DNA from: Kribbella sp. VKM Ac-2568
GTDB lineage: Bacteria > Actinomycetota > Actinomycetes > Propionibacteriales > Kribbellaceae
NCBI RefSeq assembly: GCF_004345365.1
Contig: NZ_SLVF01000007.1
Location: 434,001-498,000, forward strand
Length of the DNA: 64,000 nucleotides
Reading direction: 5' to 3'
Made by a program: the position numbers and the translations under genes. Below are positions 47,128-56,294 of this stretch, one piece after another. A model generated the notes under the pieces. It made no database searches. It was not told where the DNA came from and saw only the letters and a list, made by a program, of their open reading frames with translations. Each line of letters opens with the position of its first letter. Position 1 is the stretch's first letter.

Positions 47128-47979
47128 TCAGAGGGTGGTGCGGAGGTCCCAGAGGAGGGGGTAGTAGCGGAGGTCCAGGCGGCTGCGGAGGTAGCCGGCG
47201 CCGGAGGAGCCGCCGGTGCCTGGCTTGGTGCCGATCATGCGCTCGACCATGACGACGTGACGCGCGCGCCAGGAGGCGGCCAGCTCGTCGTGCTGGAGCA
47301 GCGCCTCGGCCAGTTCCCAGATCGCGGCGTGCTGGCCGCGATCGCCCGCGACGGTCTGCAGCGCCTTGCGGAGGTCGTCCTCGGTGGCCGTGGAGAAACC
47401 GGCCTTCTCGACCACGGCGAGGAACGCGTCCCACAGGGTCGGCTCGGACAGGCGGCGCTCGAGCCGCGTCTTCTCCGCCTTGGTCAGGCCGCGGAACCGC
47501 TTCACGAACGACGGGTCCTTGGCGCCGGAGAGGAACTCGATCTCCCGGAACTGCACCGACTGGAACCCGCTGGCCGGTGACAACCGGTGCCGGAACTCGC
47601 CGAAGTCCTGCGGCGTCATCGTCTCCAGGATGTCGACCTGCTGGGTCAGCGTCCGCTCGATCGTGTGCACCCGGCGGAGCAGGTGCTGCGCCAGCCAGAC
47701 CTCGCCGCCCAGCATCGCGTCCCGGGACGCGGTCATCTCGTGCAGAACCTGCTTGAACCACAGTTCGTACACCTGGTGGATGGTGATGAACAGCAGTTCG
47801 TCGTGCGCCGGAGGGTCGGACTCCAGTCGCTGCTGGTCGAGCAACTCCCCCAATCGCAGGTAGCTGCCGTACGTGAGCCGACCGCCTTCCTCACCGAAGT
47901 GCACGTCGACCCCGTCCCAGCGGCCGGTGACCGCATCACCGCTGGGCTGAACCCCGTCTGTCTCGCTCGCGCTGCTCAC
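47128..47979 (-). CDS. kynA: Tryptophan 2,3-dioxygenase
   Basis: A 283-residue haem dioxygenase that opens the indole ring of tryptophan to N-formylkynurenine. Family motifs: DELLFITIHQVYELWFKQVL (about 62-81), SGFQSVQFREIEFLSG (about 137-152) and WRARHVVMVERMIG with GTGGSSGAGYL (about 240-265), which contain the haem-ligand His and the substrate-binding Arg and Thr. GTG 47979 gives the usual length; no good ribosome site is seen and longer starts are open. No kynureninase or formamidase is adjacent. Confidence 0.92.
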   Translation of the reverse strand: MSSASETDGVQPSGDAVTGRWDGVDVHFGEEGGRLTYGSYLRLGELLDQQRLESDPPAHDELLFITIHQVYELWFKQVLHEMTASRDAMLGGEVWLAQHLLRRVHTIERTLTQQVDILETMTPQDFGEFRHRLSPASGFQSVQFREIEFLSGAKDPSFVKRFRGLTKAEKTRLERRLSEPTLWDAFLAVVEKAGFSTATEDDLRKALQTVAGDRGQHAAIWELAEALLQHDELAASWRARHVVMVERMIGTKPGTGGSSGAGYLRSRLDLRYYPLLWDLRTTL

Positions 47980-48089
47980 GCGCCGAGGATAACCGCCACT
48001 ACATCCCGTCACGGGCGCTCCACAGACCAACACCGGCTCAGCAGGCAGCGATGGTGTGACCGCGATGACAGTCGCTCGTTAGTTGATCG

Positions 48090-48401
48090 GTGTCGGTGGA
48101 GCAGTCGGAACTCCGACTGCGCGCGATGGGCGTGCAACACCCGCAGGGCGCGATCATCGAGGCCACGCTCGAAAAGGGTGCGGCAGGCTGCCTGAGCGGT
48201 CCCCTGGACGCCTCTGTCTTCGACCCCTGCTCAGTGCCGCTGGCCCCGACCGACCTGATGCGCCGCAAGGCTCGCGGCCGCGCCGTGGCGATTGCAGTAA
48301 CCGCCGTGCTCGCAATGGCAATCCTGGCCTCCCTGATTACGGGTGTCGGCGAGGACTCCACCACCGGCTCCACCCTCACTCCGATCGGCCGGCCCGGCTG
48401 A
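48090..48401 (+). CDS. Possible small membrane protein
   Basis: A 103-residue frame with GC3-rich codons and one clear membrane segment (about 66-86, VAIAVTAVLAMAILASLITGV) after a stretch of Arg/Lys, giving N-in topology. No family is recognised. The GTG start has no strong ribosome site, and an internal ATG at residue 13 is an alternative. It is divergent from the dioxygenase gene. Confidence 0.4.
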   Translation: MSVEQSELRLRAMGVQHPQGAIIEATLEKGAAGCLSGPLDASVFDPCSVPLAPTDLMRRKARGRAVAIAVTAVLAMAILASLITGVGEDSTTGSTLTPIGRPG

Positions 48402-48488
48402 CTTCGACCTCAACCGGCAGTCGACGTTTTGCACAGGATCGATCACCTGGCGTATTGACCCTGTCACTGGGTGCGCCGTAGTTTCGGT

Positions 48489-48500
48489 GAAAGCGCTCTC
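48489..48500 (+). promoter_or_regulatory. LacI-family-like operator ahead of the GH76 gene
   Basis: GAAAGCGCTCTC is a near-palindrome with central GCGC, resembling CebR/MalR-type operators of actinomycetes, 27 bases before the GH76 start. No LacI gene lies in the window. Confidence 0.45.
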
Positions 48501-48526
48501 TTCCTACCGCCCCAGGGACAATCACG

Positions 48527-49468
48527 ATGCAGTTCTACAACTACGGGACCGGGTTGTTCGACACCACCGGCTGGTGGAACTCTGCAAACGCGCTGAACGC
48601 GATCATCGACAACGCCCGGGTGACCGGGATGGGCAGCTACCGCTACGCGATCGCCCGGACGTACGACCTCAACCTCAACGCCCAGCAGGGCCAGTTCCGC
48701 AACGACTACCTCGACGACACCGGCTGGTGGGGTCTCGCCTGGGTCGCCGCCTACGACCTGACCGGCGAGTCCCGCTACCTGCAGACGGCTCGCGCCGACG
48801 CCGACCACATGGCGGCGTACTGGGACAACACATGTGGCGGCGGGGTCTGGTGGAGTCAGGCGAAGACGTACAAGAACGCGATCTCCAACTCCCTCTACAT
48901 CCAGCTCAACGCGGCGCTGCACCAACGGATCGCCGGCGACAGCACCTACCTGCAACGGGCGCAGAGCGGCTGGACCTGGTTCCAGCAGACGGGGATGATC
49001 AACAGCTCGCACCTGGTCAACGACGGCATCAACCTGTCCACCTGCAAGAACAACGGTGATGTTGCCTGGAGCTACAACCAGGGAGTGTTGCTCGGGGCCC
49101 TCACCGAGTTGTCCAAGGCAACGAACAACACGAGCTACCCGACCACCGCCAGGCAGCTCGCCGACGCGGCGACGACCTCGTCCGCACTCAACACCGCCGA
49201 CGGCATCCTCCGGGAGCCCTGCGAGTCTGGCGACTGCGGTGGCGACGGCCCGTCCTTCAAGGGCGCGCACGTCCGCGGCCTCGGCAAGCTGAACGCGGCG
49301 CTCGCCGACCACCCGTACACGACCTACCTCCAGCGACAGGCCGACCGCGCGTTCGCCGCCGACCGCACCCCGATGGACCAGTACGGCCTCCGCTGGTACG
49401 GCCCGATCGACAAACTCGACGCAGCCCGCCAGCACAGCGCCCTCGACCTGATGAACGCCACTCCCTGA
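48527..49468 (+). CDS. GH76 family alpha-1,6-mannanase-like protein lacking a signal peptide
   Basis: A 313-residue (alpha/alpha)6-barrel glycoside hydrolase. The catalytic Asp pair is Asp63-Asp64 in FRNDYLDDTGWWGLAW. YKNAISNSLYIQLNAALH and WSYNQGVLLGAL are further family marks. GH76 enzymes normally act outside the cell on alpha-1,6-mannan, yet this one starts at MQFYNYGTGLFDTTGWW, inside the first barrel helix, and a stop codon lies 13 codons upstream. So either it acts in the cytoplasm or the 5' end with the signal has been lost. Confidence 0.88.
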   Translation: MQFYNYGTGLFDTTGWWNSANALNAIIDNARVTGMGSYRYAIARTYDLNLNAQQGQFRNDYLDDTGWWGLAWVAAYDLTGESRYLQTARADADHMAAYWDNTCGGGVWWSQAKTYKNAISNSLYIQLNAALHQRIAGDSTYLQRAQSGWTWFQQTGMINSSHLVNDGINLSTCKNNGDVAWSYNQGVLLGALTELSKATNNTSYPTTARQLADAATTSSALNTADGILREPCESGDCGGDGPSFKGAHVRGLGKLNAALADHPYTTYLQRQADRAFAADRTPMDQYGLRWYGPIDKLDAARQHSALDLMNATP

Positions 49469-49499
49469 AGCGTTTTCCGCCCGTTCTAACCTGGGGGCT

Positions 49500-50645
49500 G
49501 TGAGGCGCAAGGACATCCTGTACGTCGACCCGTCGAGCGACCTGATCGTCAGTACCGACTTCTCGTCGTCCGGCGAGGGGACCTTCACCTTCGAGGAGCT
49601 CTACCGCGGTCCCGAGGAACTGCGCGGCCACAGTTACGACCTGAAACTCCCGTACTCCGAGGTGCCCGTGCTCGGGGCGTTCCTGGTCGGGCGGTTCGGG
49701 CTGGAGGTGCTCGGCGATCCTGCGGAGCAGTTGGTCCACTGCCTCGAGGAGCTGATCACCCGCGGCGAGCTGAGCCCCGATGGTGGTGGCTCCGCGCTCC
49801 GCGATCAGGTGTTCGCCTGGTGCGAAGAGGCCGGGCTGGCGCCACGCCGCGGTGGACTCGATCGGCACGAGGTGTTGCTCGCGCGGGGCGAGGCGTCCGT
49901 CGAGCTGACGATCAACTCCTACAACCGGCAGATCATCTTCCAGGAGTGCCACGGACCCGCCGCCGACAGATCAGGTCTCTACCAACTCCACCTCGGCCAC
50001 ACCACCCTCGACGCCCTGATCGAAGTACTGGAAGGCAGATCGCTCGACCCGACGCCGCCCGAGGAGGTGCCTGGCAAGTGGAGGCCGGGTGTGGAGTTGA
50101 GTCGGGATGATCGGTTGTTTGCCGCGTTCCGGGCGGTGGCGGCTCGCGGGGAGCTCGAGCTCGGCGAGCCGGGCGCGGTACGGGATCGGGTCGCCGGGTG
50201 GTTGGCCGCGGCCGGGGTCCCGTTCCAGAGCTACGGATCCGAGTGGAAGACGACCTTGCTCAAGGTGCACCGGCAACGGAACGACTGCATCTTCGCCCTC
50301 CGGATGACGTTCGACCCGGAGCGCGGCGCCGAGGGGATCCGCTTCACCGAGTCCTACGACTATCTCCCGCTGGCCGACGACCCCGGCCGCGAGTACGCGT
50401 ACACCGTGCACGCGCCGTACGACTCCTTGCCTGCACTGATCACCTACTTCGACCAACGACTCCGCCGCACCAGCACCGGCTCGCCCCAGGCGCGCTTGAT
50501 CGACTGCTTCGCTGCCCTGATCACCCGAGGCGACCTGGGCGACAACCTCCCCCTCCGCGAGAACCACCTCCGCGTAGGTACCTGGTTCGAAGCCGCCGGC
50601 GCCCCCACCACCACCGACACGTGGTCCTGGCTCAACTCCGACTAA
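49500..50645 (+). CDS. Protein with three internal repeats, unknown function
   Basis: A 381-residue soluble protein, not recognised as a family. Three units of ~100-130 residues repeat the pattern [RQ]L..[CA]...L..RG[DE]L......LR..V..W...AG.P: QLVHCLEELITRGEL (about 79), RLFAAFRAVAARGEL (about 205) and RLIDCFAALITRGDL (about 331), each ending near AGLA, AGVP or AGAP. Beta-rich stretches (YDLKLPYSEVPVLGAFL, YQLHLGHTTLDALIEVL, YAYTVHAPYDSLPALITYF) lie between them. GTG start after GGGGG. The fold resembles immunity-type or SUKH-like small domains in texture only. Confidence 0.7.
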   Translation: MRRKDILYVDPSSDLIVSTDFSSSGEGTFTFEELYRGPEELRGHSYDLKLPYSEVPVLGAFLVGRFGLEVLGDPAEQLVHCLEELITRGELSPDGGGSALRDQVFAWCEEAGLAPRRGGLDRHEVLLARGEASVELTINSYNRQIIFQECHGPAADRSGLYQLHLGHTTLDALIEVLEGRSLDPTPPEEVPGKWRPGVELSRDDRLFAAFRAVAARGELELGEPGAVRDRVAGWLAAAGVPFQSYGSEWKTTLLKVHRQRNDCIFALRMTFDPERGAEGIRFTESYDYLPLADDPGREYAYTVHAPYDSLPALITYFDQRLRRTSTGSPQARLIDCFAALITRGDLGDNLPLRENHLRVGTWFEAAGAPTTTDTWSWLNSD

Positions 50646-50801
50646 CCCACGAGCAACCCGGCGGCCGTGGCCGGGGTGGGCGGTCGACGTACGATGGGGC
50701 CCGCTCGACTGGGGAAATCGAGTTCTTGGGCTTGGCCGTCAGTGTTGCCGGGTGAGCTGCGCCGTCATTGGATCGGAGTTGTGAGCGCCGGGAGGCGATC
50801 T

Positions 50802-51770
50802 GTGCTGAAAGCTGCCGGCCTCAGTGAGACGAAGGAAGCGACGTACCTCGCGCTGGTCCGGCAGGGCAGCGCCTCTGTCACGCAACTGGCCGAGCGAGTT
50901 GGGCTGACGGTCGTCCAGGTACGCCGGGCCGTGGCCGCCCTGCAGCGCGAGGGGTTCGTGCACCGGACGCCGCCACCACAAGAGCTCGTCGTACCAGTAC
51001 CGCCCGAGTTGGCGGTCGAGCAGTTCATCAAGAGCCAGGAGCTCGAGCTGGAACGGACCCGTGCTGCGGCGCAGCGGCTGGCTGCAGAGGCCTACAGCCG
51101 ACCGATCAACCGGCGGACCGAGGAGCTGATCGAGATCGTCTCCGGCCAGGCCGCTGTCGGGTGGGCGTTCGACCGGGTGCAGCGCACGGCCCAGAAGGAG
51201 ATGCGAGAACTGGTGGCGCCGCCGTACGCGGCTTCCACGGAGGTGAACCGGACCCAGCTCGACCGCCAGGCCGCCGGAGTCGCCTATCGAGTGGTCTACG
51301 ACAGCTCAGCTCTCGCAGACTCGGTGCTCGCCGCCAGCGCCGTGAGCCACGTCCGGTCCGGCGAGCAAGCCCGGATCGCGGACGCGCTACCGACCAAGCT
51401 CGCGATTGCCGACCGGGAGCTCGCACTGCTGCCACTCGACTGGACCACCCCGGCCCACGACGCGGCGCTGCTCGTCCATCCGAGCAACCTGCTCGACGCG
51501 CTCGTCGCGCTCTTCGAGACCGTGTGGGCGCGCGCCAGCCCGCTCTCGGTGACCGAGTCGGGCGGGCTGTCGGAGGAAGCCTCGATGTCCGCCGAGGACC
51601 GCTACCTGCTGTCTCTCCTGGTCGCCGGGCTCACCGACGACGCGGCCGGAGCCCGGCTCGGAATCAGCCGCCGGACAGTCGCCCGCCGGGTCCAGCAACT
51701 GATGGAACAGACCAACTCCCGTTCCCGCCTCCAACTCGGCTGGCAGGCCCGCGAACGCGGCTGGCTCTGA
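50802..51770 (+). CDS. Transcriptional regulator with TrmB-like and LuxR-like HTH domains
   Basis: A 322-residue regulator. The N-terminal ~75 residues form a TrmB/MarR-like winged helix (AGLSETKEATYLALVRQGSA, then VTQLAERVGLTVVQVRRAV); a ~160-residue middle domain may bind a ligand; the C-terminal ~65 residues form a LuxR-type HTH (LVAGLTDDAAGARLGISRRT, then VARRVQQLMEQ). GTG 50802 is preferred to the longer frame because GGGAGG lies 6 bases before it. This layout occurs in actinomycete regulators placed next to secreted proteases; here a subtilase gene follows by 140 bases. Confidence 0.85.
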   Translation: MLKAAGLSETKEATYLALVRQGSASVTQLAERVGLTVVQVRRAVAALQREGFVHRTPPPQELVVPVPPELAVEQFIKSQELELERTRAAAQRLAAEAYSRPINRRTEELIEIVSGQAAVGWAFDRVQRTAQKEMRELVAPPYAASTEVNRTQLDRQAAGVAYRVVYDSSALADSVLAASAVSHVRSGEQARIADALPTKLAIADRELALLPLDWTTPAHDAALLVHPSNLLDALVALFETVWARASPLSVTESGGLSEEASMSAEDRYLLSLLVAGLTDDAAGARLGISRRTVARRVQQLMEQTNSRSRLQLGWQARERGWL

Positions 51771-51831
51771 GTTCACCGGACGAGCCGCACTGGGCAAGCG
51801 GTGCTGGCGGGATTGGTCGTGACCGGTTTGC

Positions 51832-51849
51832 GCCACGGTTCTTCGTGGC
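51832..51849 (+). terminator. Short hairpin between regulator and subtilase genes
   Basis: GCCACG-GTTCTT-CGTGGC, 62 bases after the regulator stop and 61 before the protease start. It could end the regulator transcript or sit in the protease leader. Confidence 0.4.
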
Positions 51850-51910
51850 ACGGCGGCGTCGGGCGTGCCTTTAATCAGGGGCTTCGCGAACGCCGACCCT
51901 TGGAGTCCCC

Positions 51911-54900
51911 TTGTCATCGTCCTCCAGACGCGGGTTGATCGCGCTTGGTGCCACACTGGTAGCTCTGACCGCGGCAACGCCCTCGATGGCGCAGACCGGC
52001 CCGGCGACCACCCCAGCACTCGCAGCCGCCCGCAACCTCGCACCAGCTGGTCCTCCGCGCACCGTCACGCTCATCACCGGCGACAAGGTGACGGCGACCG
52101 TCACGAGTGACGGTCACACCACCGCGACCGTGCAAGCCCCCAACGGCCGCCCCGCCGGCGCCCACATCATGACCACCGGCAAGGACACCTACGTCTACCC
52201 CGACTCGGCCCTGCCCTATCTCGCGTCCGGCGTTCTCGACGAGCACCTGTTCAACGTCACGGAGTTGCTCGCGGACGAGTACGACGACGCGCACAGCGAC
52301 CACCTACCGCTGATCGTCTCGTACACCGACGCCGCCACCCGCTCCCGCAAGCAGGTCGTCCCCGAGGGCGCCCGGCAGACCCTGACGCTGAGCAGCATCC
52401 AGGGCGCCGCGCTGTCGACCGACCGCTCCCGCGCCGCCGACTTCTGGACCTCCATCACCGGCACCTCGACAGCCAACCGCTCGGCCGCTCCGACCACGCA
52501 GGCCGTACTGCGAGGCGGGATCGCCAAGATCTGGCTCGACGGCAAGGCGAAGGCGACCTTGTCCGACACCACCGCGCAGATCGGCGCTCCCGAGGTCTGG
52601 CAGGGCGGCGACACCGGCCAGGACGTGGACGTCGCCGTACTGGACACCGGCATCGACGCCGCGCACCCGGACTTCGGCGGCCGGATCGCCGCGACGGCCA
52701 GCTTCGTCCCGGGCCAGGACGTCACTGACCGGCACGGCCATGGCACCCACGTCGCCTCGACGATCGCCGGTACCGGCGCAGCCTCCGACGGCAAGGAGAA
52801 GGGTGTCGCCCCGGGCGCCGACCTGCACATCGGCAAGGTCCTCGACGACGACGGCAACGGCCAGGACTCGTGGATCCTCGCGGGCATGGAGTGGGCGGCG
52901 CGCGACCAGCACGCCAAGGTCATCAGCATGAGCCTCGGCTCCGGCCCCACCGACGGCACCGACCCGATGAGCCAGGCCGTCAACGAACTCAGCGCCGAGA
53001 CCGGCGCGCTGTTCGTGATCGCCGCCGGCAACTCCGGCCCGGACCCCTACAGCGTGAGCGCGCCCGGCGCAGCCGACGCGGCGCTGACCGTGGGTGCGGT
53101 GGACGGCGCCGATCGCCTGGCCTCGTTCTCCAGCCGCGGTCCTCGCGTGGGCGACAGCGCCCTCAAGCCCGATCTCACCGCTCCCGGTGTCGACGTCCTC
53201 GCCGCGCGCTCGCAGTACGCGCCGGAAGGTGAGGGCTCATACCTGACCATGAGTGGTACTTCGATGGCGACGCCGCACGTCGCGGGTGCCGCCGCCCTCC
53301 TGGCCCGGACGCACCCCGACTGGAACGGCCAGCAACTCAAGGACGCCCTGGTCAGCACCACCAAGACCACCGTCCAGTACAGCCCGTTCTCGGCCGGCAG
53401 CGGTCGTCTCGACGTGGCCGCCGCAGTGAAGAGCACGCTGTTCGCCACCGGGTCTGCGTCCATGTCAGCCAAGTGGCCGTACCCGCCGAGCCAGACCGTG
53501 CAGAAGGACGTCACCTACACGAACACCGGCTCGGAGCCGATCACGCTGGACCTGGCTCTCAAGATTCAGGGGATTCCCGCCGGTCTGTTCACGCTGACGA
53601 CCCCGCAGGTGGTCGTGCCCGCACACGGCACCGCCACGGCCGGTGTAGTGGGTCATCTGGAGGCGGCTGTCGAGGACGCCGGCTACAGCGCAGTTCTCAC
53701 GGCGACCGGCCAGGACGGCGTACTGCGTACTCACACGCCTGTCGGCCTCAACAAGCAGAGTCAGCGGGTCAAGCTCTCGGTCACGGCCAAGGACCGGCGC
53801 GGCTCCGCACTGCCCGGCATGCTCGTCATGAAGGACATCGCGCGGGACACCGTGCCGAAGGTCTACCTGGTCGACGAGAGCGGCAGCCTCGACCTGAGCA
53901 TCCGGCCGAGCACCTACGCGGCTTGGCTGTACGCCGATGTCACCGGGCTAGACGGGCCGCACTCGCTCGGGCGCGCAGTACTCAGTGAACCGGAGGTGGT
54001 GGTCGCCAAGGACCGGACGCTGACCTTCGACGCCTCCACCCTGCGCAAGGTCAGCGCGACGACGCCGCAGCCGACCACCAACAGCTACGTGCGGGTCGAT
54101 CAGTACCGGAGCTACGGCGACCTGCACCGGTTCGTCGACACCTATCAGCTCGAGCCCTGGATCTACGACAGCCTCTGGGCCACCCCCACCCGCAAGGTGA
54201 CGCAGGGCTCGTACACCTTCGCCACTCGCTGGCGTCAGGTGCAATCGCCGCTGACGGTTGCTGTTGGCAACCAGTCCTACGACAGCATCATCCAGAGCTT
54301 CTCCCCGAAGCTCCCGCAAGGCACGGGTTCGTACTCCGTCGTCGACGTCGGCAGCGGATCGGCCGCGGAGTTCGCGAAGGTCAACGTACGCGACAAGATC
54401 GCGCTGGTCCGCCGGAACGACGTGACCGTCCCCACCGCCCAGGCAGCCACCGCCCAGAAGGCCGGCGCCAAACTCCTCCTGCTCGTGAACGACGGCTTCG
54501 GACCGCTGGACGCGTGGGCCGATCTCCCACAGGAGGAGGCATCTCCCCTGCCGGTGGCCTCGCTGAGCACCGACCAGGGCAAGCAGCTCATCGACCGGAT
54601 CCAGCGCGGCTCCAAGTCGCTGAAGCTCACCTCGCACCCGTACCCGCAGTACCTGTACGACCTCGTCCAGCACCATGACGGCGCCATCCCGCGCGATCCC
54701 GCCTACCGGCCGGGAGCGAACGAGCTGGCGAAGATCGACGAGTCGTTCCGCGACACCAAGCAGGGCGAGGCTCTCGACATCCGCTACGACCTGTCCACCG
54801 ACTTCACCTGGGCAGTGAGTGCGGCAGGGACACCAGTCGCTGCCCAGGGCAACTACACCGCCTGGGTCACCGCCGGCTCGCAATACAAGTGGCTCACCCA

Positions 54901-55642
54901 GGCTGCTGTGCCGGACCTCACCCAATTGGGCTCGTCCCTTTCCTACCAGGCGCGCAGCACCACCAAGGAGACCTGGTTCGCCGGGATCCAGCGGCCACGG
55001 CTGCTGAGCGACAGCGCGGTCTCCACAGCTCCCTCGCGGGTCGGCGACATCATCAGCGTGTTCGGGATGCCCAGCTGGGGCGACTCGGGTCGCCACCAGG
55101 GCATCATCTGGGGCGGCTTCACGCTGGAGAGCTCGCTCTATCAGGGCGACAACCTGCTTGCCCAGGGCAGCGACATGCTGTCCGCCGAGGTCACCCCGGA
55201 CGAGCTCCCGTACCGGCTCGTCGTGGACGCCACCCGCGACCTTCCCGATCGGCCGTACTCGCCTCGCACCCACACGGAGTGGCGTTTCGTCTCGGACCAG
55301 GCCGACTACACAGCGCTGGAGGCATTGCCGCTGATCCAGCTCGACTACGACGTGTCCACCGACCTGGCCGGACGCGCCCACCGGAGTACCGACCTGGCGG
55401 TGACGCCGTCGCATCTGCCGGGCGCTGCCGAGGCAGGCAAGATCAGCGCGGTCACCTTGGAGATCTCGTACGACGACGGCGCGACCTGGCGGACAGCCAC
55501 GCTCCGACGCTCGGGCAACGAGTGGCTGACCAAGCTGGACGCACCTTCGACGAGCGAGTTCGCGACCGTGCGTGCAACAGCCAAGGACACCAAGGGCAAC
55601 AGCGTCACGCAGACGGTGGTCCGGGCCTTCGGTCTCGAGTAG
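51911..55642 (+). CDS. Large secreted subtilisin-like serine protease (S8 family)
   Basis: A 1,243-residue secreted peptidase. A signal peptide ends near residue 27 (SMA-Q); a propeptide follows to about 200. The catalytic triad is complete: Asp245 (VAVLDTGID), His277 (HGHGTHVAS) and Ser451 (SGTSMATPH), with oxyanion Asn374 (AAGNSGP). A PA-like insert lies near 790-880 and a beta-rich C-terminal half may bind the substrate or the cell wall. The TTG start is supported by GGAG 7 bases upstream. The regulator just upstream is the likely controller. Confidence 0.93.
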   Translation: MSSSSRRGLIALGATLVALTAATPSMAQTGPATTPALAAARNLAPAGPPRTVTLITGDKVTATVTSDGHTTATVQAPNGRPAGAHIMTTGKDTYVYPDSALPYLASGVLDEHLFNVTELLADEYDDAHSDHLPLIVSYTDAATRSRKQVVPEGARQTLTLSSIQGAALSTDRSRAADFWTSITGTSTANRSAAPTTQAVLRGGIAKIWLDGKAKATLSDTTAQIGAPEVWQGGDTGQDVDVAVLDTGIDAAHPDFGGRIAATASFVPGQDVTDRHGHGTHVASTIAGTGAASDGKEKGVAPGADLHIGKVLDDDGNGQDSWILAGMEWAARDQHAKVISMSLGSGPTDGTDPMSQAVNELSAETGALFVIAAGNSGPDPYSVSAPGAADAALTVGAVDGADRLASFSSRGPRVGDSALKPDLTAPGVDVLAARSQYAPEGEGSYLTMSGTSMATPHVAGAAALLARTHPDWNGQQLKDALVSTTKTTVQYSPFSAGSGRLDVAAAVKSTLFATGSASMSAKWPYPPSQTVQKDVTYTNTGSEPITLDLALKIQGIPAGLFTLTTPQVVVPAHGTATAGVVGHLEAAVEDAGYSAVLTATGQDGVLRTHTPVGLNKQSQRVKLSVTAKDRRGSALPGMLVMKDIARDTVPKVYLVDESGSLDLSIRPSTYAAWLYADVTGLDGPHSLGRAVLSEPEVVVAKDRTLTFDASTLRKVSATTPQPTTNSYVRVDQYRSYGDLHRFVDTYQLEPWIYDSLWATPTRKVTQGSYTFATRWRQVQSPLTVAVGNQSYDSIIQSFSPKLPQGTGSYSVVDVGSGSAAEFAKVNVRDKIALVRRNDVTVPTAQAATAQKAGAKLLLLVNDGFGPLDAWADLPQEEASPLPVASLSTDQGKQLIDRIQRGSKSLKLTSHPYPQYLYDLVQHHDGAIPRDPAYRPGANELAKIDESFRDTKQGEALDIRYDLSTDFTWAVSAAGTPVAAQGNYTAWVTAGSQYKWLTQAAVPDLTQLGSSLSYQARSTTKETWFAGIQRPRLLSDSAVSTAPSRVGDIISVFGMPSWGDSGRHQGIIWGGFTLESSLYQGDNLLAQGSDMLSAEVTPDELPYRLVVDATRDLPDRPYSPRTHTEWRFVSDQADYTALEALPLIQLDYDVSTDLAGRAHRSTDLAVTPSHLPGAAEAGKISAVTLEISYDDGATWRTATLRRSGNEWLTKLDAPSTSEFATVRATAKDTKGNSVTQTVVRAFGLE

Positions 55643-55659
55643 GCCTCAGGCCCTGAACG

Positions 55660-56205
55660 TCAGGCACTGAAGCGGAGACCGTCGACCAAGAGGTCGAGGA
55701 GGCGGTCGGCCAGTCCTGGTGGTTCCTTGGCGGCGATCAACGTGATCCCGCCAAGGGCCATCAGGACATCCGCGGGGGCCGCGTCGGCGCGGATGGCGCC
55801 GTCGGCGGCACCCGCCTCGAGCAGTACTGCGAGGGCGTCGGCGAGCAAAAGGCGTGACCCCATCCGCAGCTCACCCGAACTGCTGAGCACCACGGGGAGC
55901 GCGTCGCCCATGCCGTGCTTGGTGTCGATGTACTCGACGAAGCGATCCATCCAGACCCGCAGAGCCTCCAGCGGCGGCTTCTGCTCGAGCAACTCGGTCG
56001 CGGCGGCCCCCAGCCGGGCGGTCTCGTTCCGGTAGACCGCCTCGACCAGCACCTCACGGTTCGGGAACCGGCGGTACAGCGTGCCGATCCCGACGCCCGC
56101 GTCCTTGGCGATGTCCTTGAGCGACGCCTCGGTGCCCTGCGTGCCGAACGCCCGGGCGGCGGCATCCAGCAGCCGGTCGTGGTTCTGCTGCGCGTCGGCT
56201 CGCAT
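55660..56205 (-). CDS. TetR-family repressor
   Basis: A 181-residue regulator: N-terminal HTH (about 10-55) with ASLKDIAKDAGVGIGTLYRR, and an alpha-helical ligand domain. GGGAGGA before the ATG is strong. It is divergent from an SDR gene, and a long inverted repeat fills the intergenic region, so it very probably represses that gene and itself. Confidence 0.92.
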   Translation of the reverse strand: MRADAQQNHDRLLDAAARAFGTQGTEASLKDIAKDAGVGIGTLYRRFPNREVLVEAVYRNETARLGAAATELLEQKPPLEALRVWMDRFVEYIDTKHGMGDALPVVLSSSGELRMGSRLLLADALAVLLEAGAADGAIRADAAPADVLMALGGITLIAAKEPPGLADRLLDLLVDGLRFSA

Positions 56206-56217
56206 GAGTCCTCCCTT

Positions 56218-56275
56218 GATAAGTGGAGCCGCGTCCGGTTACAGTGATGATTAACCGGATCCGGCTCCGCTTATC
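56218..56275. promoter_or_regulatory. Long inverted-repeat TetR operator
   Basis: Two 24-base arms (56218-56241 and 56252-56275) match in reverse complement at 21 of 24 positions, 10 bases apart. The right arm holds the perfect palindrome CCGGATCCGG. The site lies between the divergent TetR and SDR starts. Confidence 0.8.
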
Positions 56276-56294
56276 AGTCTATAGGAGCACTCAC

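Noticed and set aside
53948..55414. 488-codon minus-strand frame
   Set aside because: Antisense to the subtilase gene; no start context or domain.
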